Below are positions 17,323 to 26,367 of a stretch of 64,000 bases of DNA, in pieces. The position numbers and the translations under genes were made by a program. Under the pieces are notes generated by a model. That model worked only from the letters and a program-made list of their open reading frames with translations. It had not been told where the DNA came from and searched no databases. How positions within the stretch are numbered: the stretch's first letter is position 1; every line of letters starts with the position of its first letter. The DNA is from Nocardia carnea NBRC 14403 (GTDB lineage Bacteria > Actinomycetota > Actinomycetes > Mycobacteriales > Mycobacteriaceae). Location of the stretch: assembly GCF_000308515.1 (NCBI RefSeq), contig NZ_BAFV01000020.1, positions 1-64,000 of the forward strand. The letters are read 5' to 3'.

Positions 17323-19650
17323 TCACGGATCGAAGGGATCCAGGCCTTCGCTCGGATCGAGATGGTCGAGATTGGCCAGCCGCAGATGCCACCGGTAGAG
17401 GTCGCGCTGGGCGGCGAGGTCGGCCGGATTCGCCGCGAAAGAGTTTGCTGCCGACTCGAATCCTCGCGCGGCCTGGTTGCCGATCGCCCAGCGGGTATCG
17501 CGGCCGACCATATTCCATTCCTCGGGAGTGATCGCCCGGCGCAGTGCGATATCGGAGTCCCAATGCTGCTGGACCCGGTTCATGAAGTTCTGGTCGATCA
17601 CAGCTCCGGGGCGCGGCCGGTTGGTGTGGCGCCGGAAGTTGGTTCCTGCCATCGCGGCCTGGGCCGCGAAGGCCGCGCGAGCCTCCAACGGATCGGTCGG
17701 GCGCATATGGTTTTCGACGGCGCGGGCCGCGGCGATCGCTTTCTGCAATGGTTTCCAGCCATAAGGATTGCCGGACATACTCGAGTTCATGGCAGCGAGT
17801 GCACGCAAACTCTGGTTTGCCACTGCATCAGGGGCTCCGCCGGCGAGCAGTACGGCATTCAGCCAGTTGCCCGGAACTTTCATATCGCCCAGCCCGTCGA
17901 GAGCGTTCGCGACGCCGAGTGCGGTGTTCATGCCCCCGAAGGGCGCGGCGCGTTGCTGCGCTCTCATCAGCCAGTTGGTGCGGCCCTGTTGCGACCAGTC
18001 GTACATCTGCTGGCGTGACGCCGCGGAGCGGATATTTGCGAGATCCGAGGCTTTCTTGCCCCGGGCCAACGGGTTCAACGGGCTCGGAGTGGCCATCATG
18101 AGCCAGCCGGTGATCGGCGAGCTGTTGATCGTGCTCAGCGCAGCGAGCATACCCAGCCCGCTCAGCGAACCGCCGCCACCCGATCCACCGGCACCGACAC
18201 CCATACCGAGTGCCGTACCACCGCCGCTACCACCCCCACCACCGCTTTGACCGCCCTGGATGGCCATCGCGAACCGATTGGCCACCCAGCTGTTCCCGCG
18301 GTCCAGGCTCTTGCTGAGGCGGCGGATCTGGGCGATGGCCACGATTTCCACCACACAGGCGATCACGATCACCGAAATCACCTGGCCGGGTGCCTGGTCG
18401 AACAGATTACTCATGAAGAGTATGTATATGCCCAGGAAGCATGTAAAGGCGGTCATTCGTGCCGCGGAGATGAATCCGTCGACGACGTTGCGGACCAAGT
18501 AGGTTTGTGTCGGTCCGTAGACGAAACCGCCCGCCGCGAAACCGAGTATCGCCATGAAGCCGTGATAAATGGTGTCCAAGGCCGCTTTGGTGACTTTCAA
18601 TGCCAGATAGATCGCGAACAAGAGCAGCAGGGTTGCGCAGACCAGCAGGATCAACCCGGTGCCGACCTGTCCCATCGTCGGATTGTCGGCTTTGGTGGAC
18701 GCGGCCTTGTTGTTGCAGTCTTCCATTGCCTTCCGGACATTGGCGTCGTCTCCGGAGAGCACACCGGAACTCCAGGCCGAGCGGCAGGAATAGTAGTTGT
18801 CGACGACGTGCCCGAAGTTCCACACCTGCACCGGTTTCCGAGCGAAATTATCGGCCAGGTCGTTCTGCATCCCGGTGACCAGTGTCGACGGATTCGGGCT
18901 ACCGTCGCCGGTGAGGCCGGCCGCGACCGATATCCCGACATCGCGGCCCACAGTGAGCAACCCATCCGATGAGAGCACATCGTGCAACGGTTCGGCGAGG
19001 AAAATCGGGCCGAGCACCGCCACACCGAACATTGTGACCACCTGCATGGTGGCCTTACCCGGAAAACCGCGGACGATGAACCAACCCACGAAGAACGCGC
19101 CGATGGTGACCGCGGTGATCAGCACCATGGGGGTCGCGACCTGGCCGACAAAAGCATCGGCCACTCCGATGAGGGCGTCGGCGAACATATCGAGCCAAGC
19201 GAAACTCAGGGTGAACCCGATAATCCAGATCGCTGTGGTGACGATGGATATATAGCCGACGAACTCCACACCGAGAAGGGTCCACAGAATTGTGTTCCCC
19301 GGGTTCAGTAGATCCCCTCTGTCGGTGGCGAATGTGTAGCTCGCGAGGGGAACGCCTTCGGAATCCCGGACATTCATCCAGCTGAGACCGTCGACCTGGG
19401 AAACGCCGCTGCTCACCTGGGCAGTGGCCACGGCGCCGACGATGCCCGGGAATACGACCAGAACGAAAAAGATCGCCAGTGCCCACAGCATCCGCCGCCG
19501 CCAGGGGCGTTCGCGTACCCAATCCTTGGCTCGGCGAACGAGAGTATCGGGATACCAGCGCAGTGGATTCCAGAGCCGGTGCTCCGCGGCGGAGGCGCGG
19601 ACGGTGGTGCCGGTGTGCGCTGAAACTGCCGGCCGGGTCGGTGTGGTCAT
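17323..19650 (-). CDS. TrbL/VirB6-like polytopic membrane protein
   Basis: A 775-residue protein with about eight membrane segments in the first 450 residues, the first at roughly 50-72 after an RRR-containing basic region. A large extracytoplasmic loop (about 200-310) holds cysteines. A glycine/serine-rich hinge (near 475-505) leads to a soluble C-terminal domain. TrbL/VirB6 proteins form the inner-membrane channel of type IV secretion. It is on the opposite strand to the rest of the operon, facing it. The start at 19650 gives a basic N-terminus; the frame is open 34 codons further upstream. Its promoter region shares operator A2 with the divergent ESX-accessory genes. Confidence 0.68.
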   Translation of the reverse strand: MTTPTRPAVSAHTGTTVRASAAEHRLWNPLRWYPDTLVRRAKDWVRERPWRRRMLWALAIFFVLVVFPGIVGAVATAQVSSGVSQVDGLSWMNVRDSEGVPLASYTFATDRGDLLNPGNTILWTLLGVEFVGYISIVTTAIWIIGFTLSFAWLDMFADALIGVADAFVGQVATPMVLITAVTIGAFFVGWFIVRGFPGKATMQVVTMFGVAVLGPIFLAEPLHDVLSSDGLLTVGRDVGISVAAGLTGDGSPNPSTLVTGMQNDLADNFARKPVQVWNFGHVVDNYYSCRSAWSSGVLSGDDANVRKAMEDCNNKAASTKADNPTMGQVGTGLILLVCATLLLLFAIYLALKVTKAALDTIYHGFMAILGFAAGGFVYGPTQTYLVRNVVDGFISAARMTAFTCFLGIYILFMSNLFDQAPGQVISVIVIACVVEIVAIAQIRRLSKSLDRGNSWVANRFAMAIQGGQSGGGGGSGGGTALGMGVGAGGSGGGGSLSGLGMLAALSTINSSPITGWLMMATPSPLNPLARGKKASDLANIRSAASRQQMYDWSQQGRTNWLMRAQQRAAPFGGMNTALGVANALDGLGDMKVPGNWLNAVLLAGGAPDAVANQSLRALAAMNSSMSGNPYGWKPLQKAIAAARAVENHMRPTDPLEARAAFAAQAAMAGTNFRRHTNRPRPGAVIDQNFMNRVQQHWDSDIALRRAITPEEWNMVGRDTRWAIGNQAARGFESAANSFAANPADLAAQRDLYRWHLRLANLDHLDPSEGLDPFDP

Positions 19651-19996
19651 CGAGCGCTCACCGCCGGTTTTCGGAATCCGGGGCCATCGGCGCATCCGGC
19701 CGGCGGCCGCGGTTCGCAGGCCCTGGGGATCGGCACGGACCGCTGGTCGCATCGGCTCCGCAGCTCGAAGTACGCAGGTTCATCAAGGCTTCCTCCTGCG
19801 TCGTCATTCAGCTCTGGCCTGGGTGAGGGTATCCGTGCGCGAGCACGCGGCTGCACGCTCGATAATGCCCTGTTCCAGCAGGTCAGGGATTCCCCGTGCT
19901 GGGAATCCAGGACAATGAGGGCATCACGAAGGGAGGCGCGCATGGTCGGCTGCCGATGCCGGGTGCCTTCTCTCGGCCGGTTCGGAACAGGCCACC
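19651..19996. other. Divergent promoter region between T4SS-like and ESX-accessory genes
   Basis: About 350 bases between the TrbL-like gene and the next rightward gene. It holds operator A2 followed six bases later by GACAAT, a possible -10 element for rightward transcription. At 19930-19937 the strong ribosome-binding site AAGGGAGG precedes an ATG at 19942 that opens only a 37-codon arginine-rich frame ending at 20055. Confidence 0.5.
19890..19905. promoter_or_regulatory. Palindromic operator A2
   Basis: TTCCCCGTGCTGGGAA is an exact match to TTCCC-N6-GGGAA, and its symmetry extends three more bases on each side (GGA/TCC). It lies between the divergent TrbL-like gene and the 20-30 kb ESX-accessory operon, so it can serve both systems. 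Confidence 0.7.
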
Positions 19997-22204
19997 GTGG
20001 GCGGCGCCGCGGGCTGTTGTCCGTGGCGGTGCGCCGTGCTCTTCGAGGCCGGTGAGGTCGTGGGACTCGGCGACTTCTTCGAAAACAACTGGGACGAACT
20101 CGTAGTCGGAACGGTGAGCGTGGTGGGGTTCACGCTCGGGGGTCCGCCGTTGGCCATCGTTCTCGGCTCTGTGGCGGGCGGAATCACCTCCGCTGCACAG
20201 AACGAAGACCCACTGCGTGGGGCGGCGTTCGCAGCGGTGGGCGGATTATTCGGTGGTGCCGCAAGTTTCGGTGTGAAGGGAATTCTGGGGGCAGGCGGCA
20301 GCGTCCTGGCCCGCAACCTGGGGTGGCGAGGAGCGCTCCCGAGGGCGCTGAACGGTGGACATGTCGCGGCGTGGAAGACTTATGCAGGCCTGCTGGGGGC
20401 GGCGACCACCGGGTGGACGGCGGACGGTGCAGTGCGGGACACGGTATACCAGCATCTCGGATACCCCGCCATACCCCTGATCGATATCAGCGCCGAGGAA
20501 CTCTCCGACATTCCCGACGATATGCCCCATATCTACATGCCCGATCCGCACAAGCTGCCCGAAGGCCTCGAATTCACCGGGGCGATGCAACAAAACTTCC
20601 GGACGCTTCCCACCCTCGCATTCGACAGCTGGATCGCTCTCGGTGAGAAGCCCGTAGAGGCGCAGAAACTGCCGGAGGAAATCGACGTCACCGATATCTT
20701 CGGAGAAGAACACGCCGGGATACCGAGCTACGCGCACCGGGTCGAACTGTTGCGGGATCGGTACGCCGCGATACGGTCGCGATCCGTAATCGTGGCGGAG
20801 GCTGTGAAACGGTCTTCGTCGCTCTGCCGAGGAGGTCGATACGACCTGGCGGCATCGATCACCGCACAGAACAAATACGCGGGTACCGATCCGCGCGATA
20901 TGAAGAATCTCATGGTTTTGCTCGCCGAGCACAATGAGAAGCTGAGCGAGGCGAGCGGCATCCCTGTTTACTTCGTCGATCCACAACGGCTGGGCGAGGG
21001 GATGCAGAGCGAGGACGCGTACACGTTCGTCCTGGTGGAGTCCGGCTATGCGAACGTCGAAACGCTCATGTCGTATTACGCCGGGCAGTTCGAGGAGTTG
21101 GCGGCGCAGGTGCAGCGGCAGGGATCCGATGACGAGGATTCCGGCTCGGAAGAAAAGAATCGCTCCGGCGACTCCACGGGCGATCCCGAGTTCGATCCCG
21201 CTGCCGCCGCTGCGGCAGAGGCGGCTGCGGCGGCAGAACGGTCGGCGGCCACCGAGCCCGGTCGCGTGCCGGCACCTGAGCCGTGGGATCTGAGTGCCGG
21301 TGCCGGTTCGGGCAACGACAACGATTCCGGGGCGGGGACAGAGACCGGTTCCGGCCCGGTGCACAGTGCATCAGGAGCGAGTGGCGGCGAACCTGCGGGT
21401 CCTGCTGCTGCCGGACAGCCGGGCATGATGCCGGCGGCCGCGGGCGTCGGTGGTCTGGGGTCGGCTTTCCAGGGAATGCTGCTGCCGCAGTTGTTGAAAG
21501 GAGCGCTGGGCAACCGGCGGAACGATCCGGAAGACAGGCTCCGCGCGCAGGACCGCGCCCCGGAGGACGGCACTTCCGTCACTGCGCTCCGGCCCGGGGT
21601 GGTTGCGTCGCCGAGTCCGGGACAACCGGCTACCGGGCAGAACGCCGGAGCGCCGGCGGCGCCCGCCGGACCGGCCAAGGCGGTATCACCACCAGCCGAC
21701 AACTCCCCACCACCGGGAAGGGCGACCGGGCACGCCGAGTCCGGGCGTGTGGTGTACACATTCCCGGATGGACGTACCCAGGAGGTATCCGTTGTGGTGG
21801 CTCATGGACTGGACCGGGCCTTCGGCAATGCGGCAGGTACCGATGCCCAGGCCGCCTATGCCGGTACGGCGGCCGAGTGGTCGGATCCGAAGCAAATCGG
21901 TACGCGTATCGATCCCGCTCAGCTGACAACCGGCGACGTGGGACTGTGGGAGAACCGCAACGCCCTGCTGGTGGTCTTCCCGGCCGAATCCGCCGCCGAG
22001 GCGACGGTGGAAGCGGTGATCGACGGGGTACTGCAACCGGTGACCTCGCTCGCGGAAATGCGTGATGCAGAGGGCGCGTTCGGTGCGTTCAGCGGGTTCT
22101 TCCATCCGCCTGGTACCGAAGCGGCGGTATCGGCCGGAGCTGCGGATCGTTCAGGTGACGCCACCGTCGGTCCCGCTGCGGCCGACGTTGTGGTTCCGGC
22201 GTAG
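19997..22204 (+). CDS. Large ESX-associated protein with degenerate NlpC/P60-like C-terminal domain
   Basis: A protein of up to 735 residues with no confident family. A glycine-rich, weakly hydrophobic region (about 30-150, helix-breaking GG repeats) could insert in a membrane. A soluble region (150-365) and a long Ala/Glu/Ser/Gly low-complexity stretch (365-570) follow. The C-terminal domain (about 580-705, starting VVYTFPDGRTQE) is shared with the next gene. That domain contains TTGDVGLW...LLVVF, which resembles NlpC/P60 but lacks the DCSG cysteine. In-frame GTGs at 20036 and 20060 are alternative starts. It heads a run of rightward genes with EspB-, EspL- and EspH-like members. Confidence 0.6.
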   Translation: MGGAAGCCPWRCAVLFEAGEVVGLGDFFENNWDELVVGTVSVVGFTLGGPPLAIVLGSVAGGITSAAQNEDPLRGAAFAAVGGLFGGAASFGVKGILGAGGSVLARNLGWRGALPRALNGGHVAAWKTYAGLLGAATTGWTADGAVRDTVYQHLGYPAIPLIDISAEELSDIPDDMPHIYMPDPHKLPEGLEFTGAMQQNFRTLPTLAFDSWIALGEKPVEAQKLPEEIDVTDIFGEEHAGIPSYAHRVELLRDRYAAIRSRSVIVAEAVKRSSSLCRGGRYDLAASITAQNKYAGTDPRDMKNLMVLLAEHNEKLSEASGIPVYFVDPQRLGEGMQSEDAYTFVLVESGYANVETLMSYYAGQFEELAAQVQRQGSDDEDSGSEEKNRSGDSTGDPEFDPAAAAAAEAAAAAERSAATEPGRVPAPEPWDLSAGAGSGNDNDSGAGTETGSGPVHSASGASGGEPAGPAAAGQPGMMPAAAGVGGLGSAFQGMLLPQLLKGALGNRRNDPEDRLRAQDRAPEDGTSVTALRPGVVASPSPGQPATGQNAGAPAAPAGPAKAVSPPADNSPPPGRATGHAESGRVVYTFPDGRTQEVSVVVAHGLDRAFGNAAGTDAQAAYAGTAAEWSDPKQIGTRIDPAQLTTGDVGLWENRNALLVVFPAESAAEATVEAVIDGVLQPVTSLAEMRDAEGAFGAFSGFFHPPGTEAAVSAGAADRSGDATVGPAAADVVVPA

Positions 22205-22212
22205 GAGGCACT

Positions 22213-24861
22213 GTGGTAGAGATCCGGGATGTCGCTGCGCTGGGTGTCGATCTCACAGTCTCTGGATTGACGAGTAGGTTCCTCGGCGGTGGCGGTGGTG
22301 GCAACGTCATCAAGCAGTTCGGTGGGGACACCGCCGGTGGTTTCGCCGGCGGTGCGGCAGCCGGGATGATCTCGAACGGTCCCAGCTGGAATTCTTTTTG
22401 GGAAGGCGGAGTCGCCGGCGCCGGTGGTGCGGCGGCCGGCTCGCTTCTCGGATTCGCCGGACGCAGGGCCCTCAAGCACTACGGCCCCAAGGCCGACGAG
22501 GGATTGTCCGAGGCCAGAGATGCGCACGCCGGTGCCGTGGACGAGGCCAATGCCCTGGACAGGGCAGATGATGCCGTCGAGGCCGCCGGAAAGAAATGGA
22601 ATGATGCGGAGGCCGCGGTAGGTCGTGCGGAGGACAGTCTGACGACTGCGCAGGATCGATTGCGGCGTGCGGAGGCGAACCTGGCCGCCAACCCGGGAGA
22701 CGATGCGTTGCAAGCGCGGGTGGGCGCCGCTCAGGATCGGGTGGATGCCGCCGAGGACGCATTGACGGCCGCGAAAAGAGCTCGGGACGAGGCCGGTGAC
22801 GAGGTCGACAGTGCCTTGCGGGCATATGACGACGCGGATGCTGCCGCTCCTCGCATGGAGGATGCCGCCGACGCCGCTGCCGTCGCCGAACGTGCCGCGC
22901 AACGTAAGGCCGATATGTGGGGGACCAGCGGTCACGTGGCGAAGTACGGCCACCCTTCTCTGGTCGCGCTCGGGTCAGGCTTCGCGGTAGGCGCCGGCCC
23001 GATCGACTGGGGATCCGGCGGCGGCGGCGGCCCCGGCGGCGGCGGGACTGTTCCACTTGTATGGGACGGGCGTGCCGCGGCGGCAGGCCTCGCCGGAAAG
23101 CCGCCGTTTACGGAAACCGAAACCAATCCTGGCGTTGTGGTGACCTTGGGGCAGGGTGGCTTTCTGCTGCGGCCCCAGGCACTCAGCCCCGAACTGATCA
23201 CTGCTTTCAGCGGAGCGACGGGGTCTTTCGCCGCCACGGTGGTCGACGTCTACAAGATGAGTGGTGATCTCGAGAAGAAGATAGAACTACGGCTCGACCC
23301 CGCCCCGCGCATGCCACAGGGGATCACCGTCGGTAGCGGCAGCGGTACCGATAGCTATGAAGAGGCCACCGACAGGGTGGATACTGCCCTGGACGAGCTC
23401 TACAAATCGGAGTTGGGTAACAAGGAGACTGCGGCGAAGGTCGAGGATATCTCGGCGACGGTCAAGGACAGCGTGGCGTCTGTGATCAACGGTCACAACA
23501 GTCAGGTGCAGCAACTCACGTCGACGGATCTCGAAATCAACTTCATGAAGCTGGTCTCGCAGGGGTTCGACGAACTGATCGGCATCCTGGAGAACGCCGC
23601 GAACGCGATGGACCGGGCGGCCTCGGGGATCGAGGATCCCAGCGCCGGCGACGCGGCGGCGGCCAAGCGGCTGAACGAGCGGGTGGGCAGTCTCGAGAAC
23701 AGCCTCAACAATCCCGCGCTCTGGCCGGACGGCTCGCAAATCAAAACCCCCGACCCTGGCGGCCTCGATAACCTCGGTGTCGGTACTCCGAATCTTCCCG
23801 GCACGGCCAGTGCCGACCTGGCCGACGCGGCGAAACAAATGCAAGACCGGTCGAACGATGCACTGGAGGCGTCCACTCCGGACATACCGACCGCTCCGTC
23901 CAGCTCGCTCGGCGGTATCGCGAATCCGATGGCCGCAGCGGCGGGTAACAACCAGATGGACAGTCTGTTCCGCACGATGATGAACCAGATGATGATGTCG
24001 AAAATGTTGGGGCGTAACGCCGCCGACAGCGATTTGGCCCGCCGGGTCGACGATCTCGATCCCTCGCGCTACGACGTCGCGGCACAGCCCCAGATGCCCG
24101 CCACTCGTCCGGCGGCCACTACTCCATGGTCGACTCAACCGGCTACTCCACAGACACCGGCGCAGCCGGCCAATCATCAGTCGGGTCCACCCGCCGGCGC
24201 GACCTCCAACCAAACAGGTTCGGGGATGCCGAGGCGAGTACCGGGCGCGGACGGTCTGGTGGTTTACCCGCTCCCGGACGGCCGGACTCAGAAAATCACT
24301 CTCACGCGGGCTTTGGGGCTCGACAAAGGGTTCGCGAACAAGTCCGGCACCGACGCACAGGCCGCCTATGCGGGGACACCGGCCGCGTTCACCGATCACA
24401 AGGATATCGGTATGGCAATCGACCCGTCCCAGCTTTCCACGGGCGATGTCGCGATGTGGCGTCGTTCGGCGAAGGAGGACGGAAAGGTGCCCGCCGGTGC
24501 GAACGCGGTGGTCGGTACCGCTGTAGGGGGGCCCGCGAACGATGACAACTCGCCGGCGGAAGGCGCGGAGAAGCCCGAGGGACGACAGTCCGGCGATCCC
24601 GGAGGAGAACCGGAATATCGGACCGCGCTGCTCGTGGTCTTCGGGGACGGGGAGAGCGGCACGGTGGAAGCCATTGTGCAGGGCGAACTTCAGCCCTTCG
24701 ACCCGGAGCTGGCGGATGCGGACGGGCCGATGGGTGAGTTCGCCGGGTTCAAACGTCCCAACGGGCTGGAGGACACCGGGGCCGACGGCCAGGATACCGA
24801 TACGGCGATGAATACCGACCAGCCGGTGGCGGATATGCCGGCGCTGGCCGGTCCGGCGTGA
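22213..24861 (+). CDS. Large ESX-associated coiled-coil protein, paralogue of the upstream gene at its C-terminus
   Basis: An 882-residue protein. Gly-rich weakly hydrophobic N-terminus (about 20-85), a long Ala/Asp/Arg coiled coil (about 95-235), a Gly/Pro stretch (near 270-280), a soluble middle, a disordered region (about 550-675) and a C-terminal domain (about 680-850, starting VVYPLPDGRTQK). The last domain aligns with that of the preceding gene (shared GTDAQAAYAGT, STGDVAMW, ALLVVF). An acidic insert lies between the two halves of that domain. No catalytic cysteine is present. The coiled coil suggests a scaffold or a T7SS-exported helical bundle. It starts nine bases after the upstream stop with a GGAGGCACT site. 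Confidence 0.6.
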   Translation: MVEIRDVAALGVDLTVSGLTSRFLGGGGGGNVIKQFGGDTAGGFAGGAAAGMISNGPSWNSFWEGGVAGAGGAAAGSLLGFAGRRALKHYGPKADEGLSEARDAHAGAVDEANALDRADDAVEAAGKKWNDAEAAVGRAEDSLTTAQDRLRRAEANLAANPGDDALQARVGAAQDRVDAAEDALTAAKRARDEAGDEVDSALRAYDDADAAAPRMEDAADAAAVAERAAQRKADMWGTSGHVAKYGHPSLVALGSGFAVGAGPIDWGSGGGGGPGGGGTVPLVWDGRAAAAGLAGKPPFTETETNPGVVVTLGQGGFLLRPQALSPELITAFSGATGSFAATVVDVYKMSGDLEKKIELRLDPAPRMPQGITVGSGSGTDSYEEATDRVDTALDELYKSELGNKETAAKVEDISATVKDSVASVINGHNSQVQQLTSTDLEINFMKLVSQGFDELIGILENAANAMDRAASGIEDPSAGDAAAAKRLNERVGSLENSLNNPALWPDGSQIKTPDPGGLDNLGVGTPNLPGTASADLADAAKQMQDRSNDALEASTPDIPTAPSSSLGGIANPMAAAAGNNQMDSLFRTMMNQMMMSKMLGRNAADSDLARRVDDLDPSRYDVAAQPQMPATRPAATTPWSTQPATPQTPAQPANHQSGPPAGATSNQTGSGMPRRVPGADGLVVYPLPDGRTQKITLTRALGLDKGFANKSGTDAQAAYAGTPAAFTDHKDIGMAIDPSQLSTGDVAMWRRSAKEDGKVPAGANAVVGTAVGGPANDDNSPAEGAEKPEGRQSGDPGGEPEYRTALLVVFGDGESGTVEAIVQGELQPFDPELADADGPMGEFAGFKRPNGLEDTGADGQDTDTAMNTDQPVADMPALAGPA

Positions 24862-24894
24862 GGGTGCGAGAGTAACAGGTGAGAGGAGACCGGT

Positions 24895-26367
24895 ATGGCG
24901 TTGAATGTCGATCTCGGTGAGCTGGTGGCCGTAGCCGGGAAATCCGCAGATATGGCACGTCTCACCGGTGCCGCGATGCCGCGAGAATGGGTACTCCCCG
25001 CGGGGGCGGACCCGATCTCGGCACAGGCCGTTCCTCAGCTGAACGCCGATGCCGCGGCGCTGTTCAACGCAACTGTCGGAGTGCTGAACAGGATTCAGCG
25101 CGATGCGCACCACATCGGTCAGGCGGCAGTCGAGTACGCCGCGGCCGATGACGAAGGTGCCCGCCTGGTCGACGGGTCGGGCGGCAATCTGGTGGACAAC
25201 CCGGTTCCGTCCGTGGAACAGGTGGGACTTCGCCGGGTACCGCCCGGATTACGCGATATGCCTGTGGTATCGGGAGATCCGCTGACCTTCGCGCAGCAGT
25301 TGCACAGTGGTCCGGGGCCGGAACCGGCTCATCGGTTCGCCGATTCGGTCCGGTTGTTCAACACCAGCTCCCGCGTTCAGGCCGCTGACGACATGGACCG
25401 TGCGGGATCGGTGCTGCAGCACTGGACCCCGGTGGGCTCCGAGGTGGCCACGCGATTCGCGACCTACCGCGGCTGGATGGACACGCTGGGCGACGCGATG
25501 GAGAAACTGGCCCAGGGGGCGGAGTCCTACGGCAACGCGTTCGCGCGAGCCAAAGCGAAACACCCGACTCCGGAAGAAATCATGGCTGCCCGGAAGAAGA
25601 TGCTGGCGGCGGCGCGGTCCAAGAACGAGGTGGCGCTTGCCGCGGCGACCGCGGAATACAACGAAATGAACGTCCGGGCGGGTGAAGCGACGGGTTCGTA
25701 TGTTTCCGAGACCGGGACGGGGGTCGCGAATTCGTCGGAGGGGTCCGGCGCGGCGGCAGCCCAGACCGGAGCGGGGTCGGGCGACCAGGGGCTGTCGCAG
25801 ATGTTGCCCATGCTGATGAGCATGATGCAGCTGGGCCAAGACGGGCTGTCGCCGACCGAAGAGATCTCCGACGACTATTACGACGACTATTACGACGACT
25901 ACGGTCTGGGCGATTACAGCGTCCCGTCGTACGGTAGTCCGACCGGCGGTACTCCCTCGATGCCCAGCGGGGGAATTCCGAGCGCGTCGGAGGTGCAGAC
26001 GTTGTCCGGATCGACCGTGATGCCGCTGACGCCTGCCGTGGGTGGCAGCCTCGGTTCGCCGCCGCGGGTCCCGGGGGCGGACGGTGCGGCCGGTGGCTCG
26101 GGAAATTCCTACGGGCGTGGGGGAGCGCCGATGATGCCGATGATGCCGATGGGGGGAATGGGCGGTGCCGGGGCAGGAGGCGCGGGCGGTGGTGGCGACG
26201 AGCGCAACCGGATCGTTGCCTGGCACCCCGATCGCTTGATGTACGTCGATGACACTCCACACACCGAACCCGTTATCGGGGAACGGCCCACCATCGCGCC
26301 GACGGTCACACAACCGACCCCGGCCCCGGCCAATCAGGCCCCGACTCGCACCGGAGGCAACGCATGA
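24895..26367 (+). CDS. EspB-like secreted PE-PPE fusion protein
   Basis: A 490-residue protein matching the layout of the mycobacterial ESX-1 substrate EspB. A PE-like helical pair (1-90) ends in the export motif YxxxD at 81-85 (YAAAD). A PPE-like domain (about 120-260) has W177 in WTPVG and the helix HPTPEEIMAARKKM, close to EspB HPTYEDI. A disordered tail contains a DDYYDDYYDDY repeat near 325 and Met/Gly repeats, and ends HPDRLMYVDDTPHTEPVIGERP, paralleling the EspB end YTEDRAWTEAVIGNR. EspB forms heptameric rings after export. The next gene is EspL-like, as beside espB in M. tuberculosis, and its start overlaps by four bases. Confidence 0.82.
   Translation: MALNVDLGELVAVAGKSADMARLTGAAMPREWVLPAGADPISAQAVPQLNADAAALFNATVGVLNRIQRDAHHIGQAAVEYAAADDEGARLVDGSGGNLVDNPVPSVEQVGLRRVPPGLRDMPVVSGDPLTFAQQLHSGPGPEPAHRFADSVRLFNTSSRVQAADDMDRAGSVLQHWTPVGSEVATRFATYRGWMDTLGDAMEKLAQGAESYGNAFARAKAKHPTPEEIMAARKKMLAAARSKNEVALAAATAEYNEMNVRAGEATGSYVSETGTGVANSSEGSGAAAAQTGAGSGDQGLSQMLPMLMSMMQLGQDGLSPTEEISDDYYDDYYDDYGLGDYSVPSYGSPTGGTPSMPSGGIPSASEVQTLSGSTVMPLTPAVGGSLGSPPRVPGADGAAGGSGNSYGRGGAPMMPMMPMGGMGGAGAGGAGGGGDERNRIVAWHPDRLMYVDDTPHTEPVIGERPTIAPTVTQPTPAPANQAPTRTGGNA

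Noticed and set aside
9376..19752. A complete integrative conjugative element
   Set aside because: No integrase, relaxase, coupling ATPase, origin of transfer or flanking direct repeats could be seen, and the tRNA genes at 6.4 kb are not followed by a partial repeat that I could find.
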